DNA of 64,000 nt. It comes from Pseudomonadota bacterium (GTDB lineage Bacteria; Pseudomonadota; Gammaproteobacteria; Burkholderiales; Methylophilaceae). The notes below the pieces were generated by a model. It did no database searches. It saw only the letters and a program-made list of their open reading frames with translations, and was not told the origin of the DNA. The translations under genes and the position numbers were made by a program. Below are positions 59,470 to 64,000 of this stretch, one piece after another. Where the stretch lies: positions 1-64,000 of the forward strand of contig JAKQIT010000072.1 in the NCBI GenBank assembly GCA_029556915.1, read 5' to 3'. Numbering within the stretch: position 1 is the stretch's first letter; every line of letters begins with the position of its first letter.

Positions 59470-60618
59470 ATGTTTCGCCCTATTATAACGCTGCTCATGA
59501 TTTGTAGCATTAGCTTGCCGCTAAATGCACAAGAAATTGAACTCAATAACAATCACCCTGAACGTCATACTGTCGTTAAAGGCGATACGTTATGGGGGAT
59601 TTCAGGTAAATTTCTAAAAGATCCTTGGCAATGGCCAAAAGTTTGGCGTTTTAATCGCGACCAGATTAAAAATCCACATTTAATTTATCCAGGTGATGTA
59701 GTTGTGCTAGATAAAAGCGGTAAAAACCCAAGACTGAGTTTGCTGCATGAAACCATTACGGTAAACCCACACGCAGTTGAAGAACCTATTGATAAAGTTG
59801 CCATTTCCACTATTCCGCTCAGTGTTATTCATCCATTTTTACATCAACCTTTAGTGATTGAAAAAGACCAGTTAGGGACATCACCACGTATTTTAGCAGC
59901 GCAAGAAAATAGCGTGGTGTTAAGTCCTGGTACACGCGTATATATTAAAGGTATTAACGAAGGCGACCCTCTCAATTGGCATGTGTATCGTCCAGGTAAA
60001 AACTTGATTGACCCAGACACCAAAGAAGTATTAGGTGTTGAGGCTAATTATTTGGGTAATGCTAAAGTTGTAAAATATGGCGACCCAGTAAGTGCCGACA
60101 TCACCAAGGCCAAAGAAGAAATTTTTACAAAAGATAGACTAGTTGCCATTGGCGATGAAGTCACTACTAACTTTGTACCACACGCACCAGAATCTGCTAT
60201 TTCAGGTCGTATTATGGGCGTGCTTGGCGGCGTTGCAGAAGGTGGCCCGCAAAGCATCGTAACCCTAAACCGTGGCACAAACGATGGCGTTGAAGTTGGA
60301 CACGTGCTTGCTATTAACCGTTACGGGCGCATCGTTAAAGACACCGAATATGTAAAAAGCAAAGAAGATAATAAACCAAAATTAAAAGAGCTTAACTTTG
60401 ATGTTAAAACCGCACCTGACGGCTCAAAAATTGTAGATTTTGAGAAAAAACCGCAGGAGATTAATAGTCAACCAGCGCTAGAGCCGGGCATGGTGAAACT
60501 ACCTGATGAACGCATTGGCTTATTAATGGTGTTCCGCACTTTTGACCGCGTTTCATACGCATTGGTCATGCAAGCCTCACAACCTGTTTACGAATTAGAT
60601 ACCGTTAACACACCTTAA
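59470..60618 (+). CDS. LysM-domain peptidoglycan-binding protein
   Basis: A 382-residue exported protein with a signal peptide (PIITLLMICSISLPLNAQ) and one LysM domain (HTVVKGDTLWGISGKFLKDP, then QIKNPHLIYPGDVVVLD). The remainder has strand-rich segments (SPGTRVYIKGINEGDPLNWHVYRPG; GRIMGVLGGVAEGGPQSIVTLNRGTNDGVEVGHVLAI) as in the betaproteobacterial family encoded next to dprA. It probably binds cell-wall peptidoglycan; enzymatic activity is not evident. It begins the LysM-dprA-smg cluster. Confidence 0.9.
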   Translation: MFRPIITLLMICSISLPLNAQEIELNNNHPERHTVVKGDTLWGISGKFLKDPWQWPKVWRFNRDQIKNPHLIYPGDVVVLDKSGKNPRLSLLHETITVNPHAVEEPIDKVAISTIPLSVIHPFLHQPLVIEKDQLGTSPRILAAQENSVVLSPGTRVYIKGINEGDPLNWHVYRPGKNLIDPDTKEVLGVEANYLGNAKVVKYGDPVSADITKAKEEIFTKDRLVAIGDEVTTNFVPHAPESAISGRIMGVLGGVAEGGPQSIVTLNRGTNDGVEVGHVLAINRYGRIVKDTEYVKSKEDNKPKLKELNFDVKTAPDGSKIVDFEKKPQEINSQPALEPGMVKLPDERIGLLMVFRTFDRVSYALVMQASQPVYELDTVNTP

Positions 60619-60626
60619 GCACGTTT

Positions 60627-61733
60627 ATGCAAGAAAACCACAGCGACACGCATGTAGAAAAATCGCTGTGGGTCGCTTTAAGCTTTATTCAAGGCTTAGG
60701 CACACAAACTTTTTGTCAGTTACTCAAAGCCTTTGGCGACCCCGCCAACATTTTCGCCACACCATTTAATCAACTGACTGAAATTGTTTCGGAAAAAATT
60801 GCTTTAGACATAGGCAAAGGCGCTGATAAAGAAGCGCTACAAGACACCATCCATTGGCTATCACACCCCAATAACTATTTAGTTACGCTGGCCGATAGAC
60901 ATTATCCAAAAGCACTGCTTGAAATCAATGACCCGCCGCCTTTTTTGTATGCTAAAGGTAATCTCGCTTTACTCAACCAGCCAAGTATTGCCATCGTCGG
61001 TAGCCGAAGCGCTTCTGCACAAGGTGAGAAAAACGCTGAGGCATTTGCGCAAGGCTTGTGTGAATACGGTTTATGTGTAGTCAGTGGCATGGCACTTGGT
61101 ATTGATGGTGCTGCGCATCGTGGTGCGCTTAAGGCTAATGGCGCAACAATTGCTGTGGTTGGCACCGGCTTAGATATCGTTTACCCAGCTAAACACCGAG
61201 ATTTAGCGCACCAAATTATCGAGAAAGACGGCCTGATCATTTCTGAATTTGCACTCGGCACGCCATCAAAACCACAAAACTTCCCTAAACGTAACCGCAT
61301 TATTAGCGGCCTAAGTTTAGGTTGCCTAGTGGTAGAAGCCAATCTACAAAGTGGCTCGCAAATTACCGCACGTCTTGCAGGTGAGCAGGGGCGAGAAGTT
61401 TTTGCGATTCCAGGCTCCATACATTCACCCATGGCAAAAGGTTGCCATCAATTGATAAAGCAAGGCGCTAAATTAGTAGATGACTTACGCGATATTATTG
61501 ACGAAATTGGCATCGAAAATATCACCCGCAAAAATGCCGAAAATACCGCGTCACCTGAAGCTAGCACTGAGCACAAACTGCTTGATTTAATGGGCTTTGA
61601 GCCAACTTCGCTTGAAGCATTAGTCCATTTGAGTGACTTGACGGTAAGCGAGCTTTCCTCCATTCTTATGTTGCTTGAATTAGAGGGTAAGATTGCTAGC
61701 TTGAATGGCGGGCTTTACCAAAAAATCGTTTAG
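60627..61733 (+). CDS. dprA: DNA-processing protein DprA
   Basis: A 368-residue DprA/Smf that protects incoming single-stranded DNA and loads RecA in natural transformation. The N-terminal SAM-like region (residues 1-80) precedes a Rossmann-type core with IVGSRSASAQG, VSGMALGIDGAAHRGAL, VVGTGLDIVYPAKH, PKRNRIISGLSLGCLVVEANLQSGSQITARLAGEQGREVFAIPGSI in parts, and a winged-helix C-terminal domain (VHLSDLTVSELSSILMLLELEG). Full length. Confidence 0.95.
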   Translation: MQENHSDTHVEKSLWVALSFIQGLGTQTFCQLLKAFGDPANIFATPFNQLTEIVSEKIALDIGKGADKEALQDTIHWLSHPNNYLVTLADRHYPKALLEINDPPPFLYAKGNLALLNQPSIAIVGSRSASAQGEKNAEAFAQGLCEYGLCVVSGMALGIDGAAHRGALKANGATIAVVGTGLDIVYPAKHRDLAHQIIEKDGLIISEFALGTPSKPQNFPKRNRIISGLSLGCLVVEANLQSGSQITARLAGEQGREVFAIPGSIHSPMAKGCHQLIKQGAKLVDDLRDIIDEIGIENITRKNAENTASPEASTEHKLLDLMGFEPTSLEALVHLSDLTVSELSSILMLLELEGKIASLNGGLYQKIV

Positions 61734-61793
61734 CATTTGATACGAAAATTCGATTTACTCTAGTTGCTTGCTATCAACCTAGGGTAAATATCA

Positions 61794-62267
61794 ATGTTTG
61801 AAGTATTAGTATACATGTTTGAAAATTTTATTGATGGTCAATTTAGACCAGATGAAAGCACTCTATCAAAAGAGCTTGCCGCCGCTGGCTTTAACGAGCA
61901 AGACATTCACCATGCGTTTGATTGGTTTAGTCAGCTAGAACACAAAACCAGCCAAGCCAACATTTTTATCGCCCCCCAACACACCAGTAGCCGCATTTTC
62001 ACCGCAGATGAGCACAAAAAAATCTCCTTTGAAAGTTTAAATTTTGTGTTATTTTTAGTGCAAGCTAATATTCTCAATACCGCGCAGCGCGAGTTAGTGC
62101 TTGAATTAGCCATGAAATTACCACAAGACAGCATCAGTCACGACGAATTTAGATGGATTGTGCTGATGACGACTTGGGGTAGCAGTCAAGCCAATGCGCA
62201 TCACGCGCAAGATTACATGCTAATGGAAGATGTGTTAATGAATAAGCAAAAGCCAACATTACACTAG
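61794..62267 (+). CDS. smg: Smg family protein (DUF494)
   Basis: A 157-residue Smg-like protein: MFEVLVYMFENFIDG at the start, ELAAAGFNEQDIHHAFDWFSQLE, RIFTADEHKKISFESLNFVLFLVQANI and the DEFRWIVLMTTWG motif. Function is unknown, but it is regularly downstream of dprA and upstream of topA; topA does not follow here. A minus-strand metF and a palindrome repeat come next. Confidence 0.9.
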   Translation: MFEVLVYMFENFIDGQFRPDESTLSKELAAAGFNEQDIHHAFDWFSQLEHKTSQANIFIAPQHTSSRIFTADEHKKISFESLNFVLFLVQANILNTAQRELVLELAMKLPQDSISHDEFRWIVLMTTWGSSQANAHHAQDYMLMEDVLMNKQKPTLH

Positions 62268-62351
62268 TAGAAAACCTACCGCATTTATCTTAATATTTCT
62301 GCTAGAAAAAAGTTTTTAAAACCCTAGTTTTTACGCTACTTCATTTCTGCA

Positions 62352-62386
62352 CCTCTGCGAGCCTTATTTTATGCGGCTTACAGAGG
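62352..62386 (-). repeat. Dispersed palindromic repeat, copy 8
   Basis: CCTCTGCGAGCC and GGCTTACAGAGG enclose the loop TTATTTTATGC; the right flank reads CATAGAAATCTCTCG. It lies between the convergent smg and metF genes, 85 bases past the smg stop. Confidence 0.88.
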
Positions 62387-62406
62387 CATAGAAATCTCTC
62401 GTAGAT

Positions 62407-63240
62407 TTAATTGCTGATATTCTCAATGATTTTTTCAATAGTGCCCGCTTGGTTTAAGGTGTAAAAATGTAAGCTAGGAACACCGCTTTGTTGTAAGTTA
62501 TCGCACAACTCACTTACCACATCCACACCAAAAGCACGCAATGAAACCATATCATCGCCGTATTCTTCTAGGCGCATTTTAAGCCAGCGTGGAATTTCTG
62601 CGCCACACACGCTTGAAAAACGTGCGAGTTGGGTAATGTTATAAATCGGCATAATGCCTGGCACAATGGGCACATTAATATTAGCCGTGGCGCATTGGTC
62701 AATAAATCGGTAATACGCATCGGCGTTGTAAAAATATTGCGTAATGGCAGAATTTGCCCCTGCATCTACTTTGCGTTTAAGGTTGAGTAGGTCAGCCGCA
62801 GGGCTACGCGCTTCTGGATGAAACTCAGGGTAAGCGGCAACTTCAATATGAAAATGATCGCCCGTATTTGCGCGAATAAACTCAACCAATTCAAGCGCAT
62901 AGCGAAAATCTCCCGCACTCACCTCGCCAGACGGTACATCGCCGCGTAAAGTCACCAAACGCTTAATTCCCTTTGCTTGGTACGCTTGCAGCAATTCTAA
63001 AATCTCGGCTTTGCTGGATGAAATACAGGAAATATGTGGCGCAGCATCAAAACCTTCTTGCTGAATTTCAAGGACAGTTTCCATTGTTCTATCGCGGGTT
63101 GAGCCACCAGCCCCAAATGTAACCGAGAAAAACTCTGGGTTGAATTTGGCTAATTGCGCCCGCGTTTCGCGCAATTTATTGATGCCATCTTCTGTTTTTG
63201 GCGGAAAAAACTCAAAACTGAGCGGGATATTTTTAGTCAT
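62407..63240 (-). CDS. metF: 5,10-methylenetetrahydrofolate reductase
   Basis: A 277-residue flavoenzyme reducing methylene-tetrahydrofolate to methyl-tetrahydrofolate for methionine synthesis. Motifs include PLSFEFFPPKT, FFSVTFGAGGSTRDRT, HISCISSSKAE, LVTLRGDVPSG, GDHFHIEVAAYPEFHPEA and GANSAITQYFYNADAYYRF with the FAD site. I chose the ATG at 63240 (MTKNIPLSF), overlapping the holin stop codon by 8 bases; a longer lysine-rich lead is less likely. The ahcY-holin-metF order is conserved. Confidence 0.94.
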   Translation of the reverse strand: MTKNIPLSFEFFPPKTEDGINKLRETRAQLAKFNPEFFSVTFGAGGSTRDRTMETVLEIQQEGFDAAPHISCISSSKAEILELLQAYQAKGIKRLVTLRGDVPSGEVSAGDFRYALELVEFIRANTGDHFHIEVAAYPEFHPEARSPAADLLNLKRKVDAGANSAITQYFYNADAYYRFIDQCATANINVPIVPGIMPIYNITQLARFSSVCGAEIPRWLKMRLEEYGDDMVSLRAFGVDVVSELCDNLQQSGVPSLHFYTLNQAGTIEKIIENISN

Positions 63241-63592
63241 CTTTTTCTTCTTTGTCATCAATCACAATGGCGGCCAAGAGCCATGAAATCACGCTATACA
63301 CAATGGCGCCAATAATACCTGCTTTGAGAGTGGCAACTTCAAAGCCTTGTAAGAAATGGCCTACGCCGTAAAACAGCAAGCCGTTTATTACAAAAATAAA
63401 GAGTCCCAGCGTGATAATGGTGATAGGAAAAGTAAAAAACTTCAACACTGGTTTGATCGTAATATTTGCTAGCCCTATCAACACGGCGGCTAGCATTGCT
63501 GTTACATAACTAGCCACATGAATGCCCGGCACAAAAGTGGCCACTAGCAATAAAGCAACGGCATTTAGTATCCAAGCAATCAATAATTTCAT
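63233..63592 (-). CDS. Phage-holin-4-superfamily membrane protein
   Basis: A 119-residue protein of four transmembrane helices (LIAWILNAVALLLVATFVP; VTAMLAAVLIGLANITI; ITLGLFIFVINGLLFYGVGH; GIIGAIVYSVISWLLAAIVI) with the LANITIKPVLKFFTFPIT motif of the PF04020-type family. Despite its name it is a normal chromosomal gene in betaproteobacteria between ahcY and metF. Function is unknown. It overlaps metF by 8 bases. Confidence 0.9.
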   Translation of the reverse strand: MKLLIAWILNAVALLLVATFVPGIHVASYVTAMLAAVLIGLANITIKPVLKFFTFPITIITLGLFIFVINGLLFYGVGHFLQGFEVATLKAGIIGAIVYSVISWLLAAIVIDDKEEKDD

Positions 63593-63612
63593 GTGGCTAG
63601 CTCCTGCGCTGA

Positions 63613-64000
63613 TTAATAGCGATAAGTATCTGGTTTATATGGGCCTTGTTTAGAAACGCCAATATAAGCCGCCTGCACATCGGTTAATGTAGTGAGTTGC
63701 GCATTCAGTTTGTTTAATTGCAAAATTGCTACTTTTTCATCCAAGTGTTTAGGCAAAGTATAAACACCCACTGGGTATTTAGCAGTTTGCGTAAATAATT
63801 CAATTTGCGCAATGGTTTGATTCGCAAAACTTGAGCTCATCACATAACTAGGATGGCCCGTGCCGCAACCTAAATTGACCAAACGGCCTTTTGCCAACAA
63901 AATAATCTTTTTACCATCAGGGAAAATCACGTGATCCACTTGCGGTTTAATTTCATCCCACTCGTATTTTTCAAGTGATGCAACATCAATCTCGTTATCA
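63613..64000 (-). CDS. ahcY: Adenosylhomocysteinase, C-terminal part (runs off window)
   Basis: The last 128 codons of S-adenosylhomocysteine hydrolase, which splits SAH to adenosine and homocysteine in the methyl cycle. Visible: [14 protein letters not shown] at the edge, [40 protein letters not shown] and the C-terminal signature KPDTYRY. The N-terminus is outside the window. With metF two genes downstream it forms a methionine/SAM recycling cluster. Confidence 0.97.
   Translation of the reverse strand, partial: DNEIDVASLEKYEWDEIKPQVDHVIFPDGKKIILLAKGRLVNLGCGTGHPSYVMSSSFANQTIAQIELFTQTAKYPVGVYTLPKHLDEKVAILQLNKLNAQLTTLTDVQAAYIGVSKQGPYKPDTYRY

Noticed and set aside
1..64000. CRISPR array
   Set aside because: No regularly spaced direct repeats with unique spacers were seen; the dispersed palindromes are thousands of bases apart.
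63241..64000. SAM or SAH riboswitch for the ahcY-holin-metF genes
   Set aside because: The leader of ahcY is outside the window, and the gaps inside the cluster are too short to hold one.

Overview
The window looks like chromosome of a low-GC betaproteobacterial methylotroph of the Methylophilaceae (Methylotenera or a close relative). This is inferred from gene order and protein character: recA-recX-alaS-lysC, kdsD-kdsC-lptC-lptA-lptB-rpoN-hpf-hprK-rapZ-PTS, rsmB-DUF4390-ntrY-ntrX, def-fmt beside LysM-dprA-smg, and ahcY-holin-metF. I ran no database search, so the genus is an inference.

Region 1 (1-10278) is the right part of an integrated mobile element, visibly more AT-rich than the rest. 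It ends at the 3' end of a tRNA-Ser(GCU) gene, with a tyrosine integrase as its last gene. It carries an IS3-family end, an XRE repressor plus ImmA/IrrE-type peptidase, a small ribbon-helix-helix protein, a primase-type Rep protein, uncharacterised cargo genes, and a mobilisation cassette (small accessory protein plus a MOBF-type relaxase-helicase). No coupling protein or type IV secretion genes are visible, so it reads as an integrative mobilizable element. Its left end is outside the window.

Region 2 (10279-20688) is mostly on the minus strand: tRNA-Ser, lysC, alaS, recX, recA, an RsmB/NOP-type RNA methyltransferase, two DUF3108 proteins and purM. Region 3 (20776-26830, plus) holds a PerM-type permease, hda, a DUF3592-like membrane protein, a COG2509-type flavoprotein, a phospholipase D-like enzyme and a DUF2892 protein. 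Region 4 (26889-33880) has the peroxide-defence pair ahpC-ahpF, a BepA-like metalloprotease, moaC, a small membrane protein and a CPA2 (KefB-like) antiporter. A 25-residue relic of a flavoprotein gene is translationally coupled to the antiporter gene.

Region 5 (34091-44375, plus) joins LPS Kdo synthesis and transport (kdsD, kdsC, lptCAB), sigma-54 (rpoN), ribosome hibernation (hpf) and a regulatory PTS (hprK, rapZ, EIIA-Man, HPr, EI) that has no sugar permease here and lacks the ptsN often found at this locus. Region 6 (44405-54728) holds a DUF4870 protein, oligopeptidase A, two methyltransferases, exonuclease III, and ntrX-ntrY-DUF4390-rsmB on the minus strand. Region 7 (54861-64000) has a glycine-zipper protein, a structured non-coding element, a YidD-like protein, htpX, fmt-def, LysM-dprA-smg, metF-holin and the 3' part of ahcY.

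The most striking non-genic signal is a dispersed imperfect palindrome of about 35 bp. It has 8 intergenic copies between 16 kb and 62.4 kb, none in the mobile element, and one look-alike inside the fmt coding sequence. Other points of interest are an NtrX whose AAA+ domain is degenerate, a long hairpin abutting the hprK start codon, tandem hairpins between ahpC and ahpF, and the structured element near 56.2-56.45 kb.
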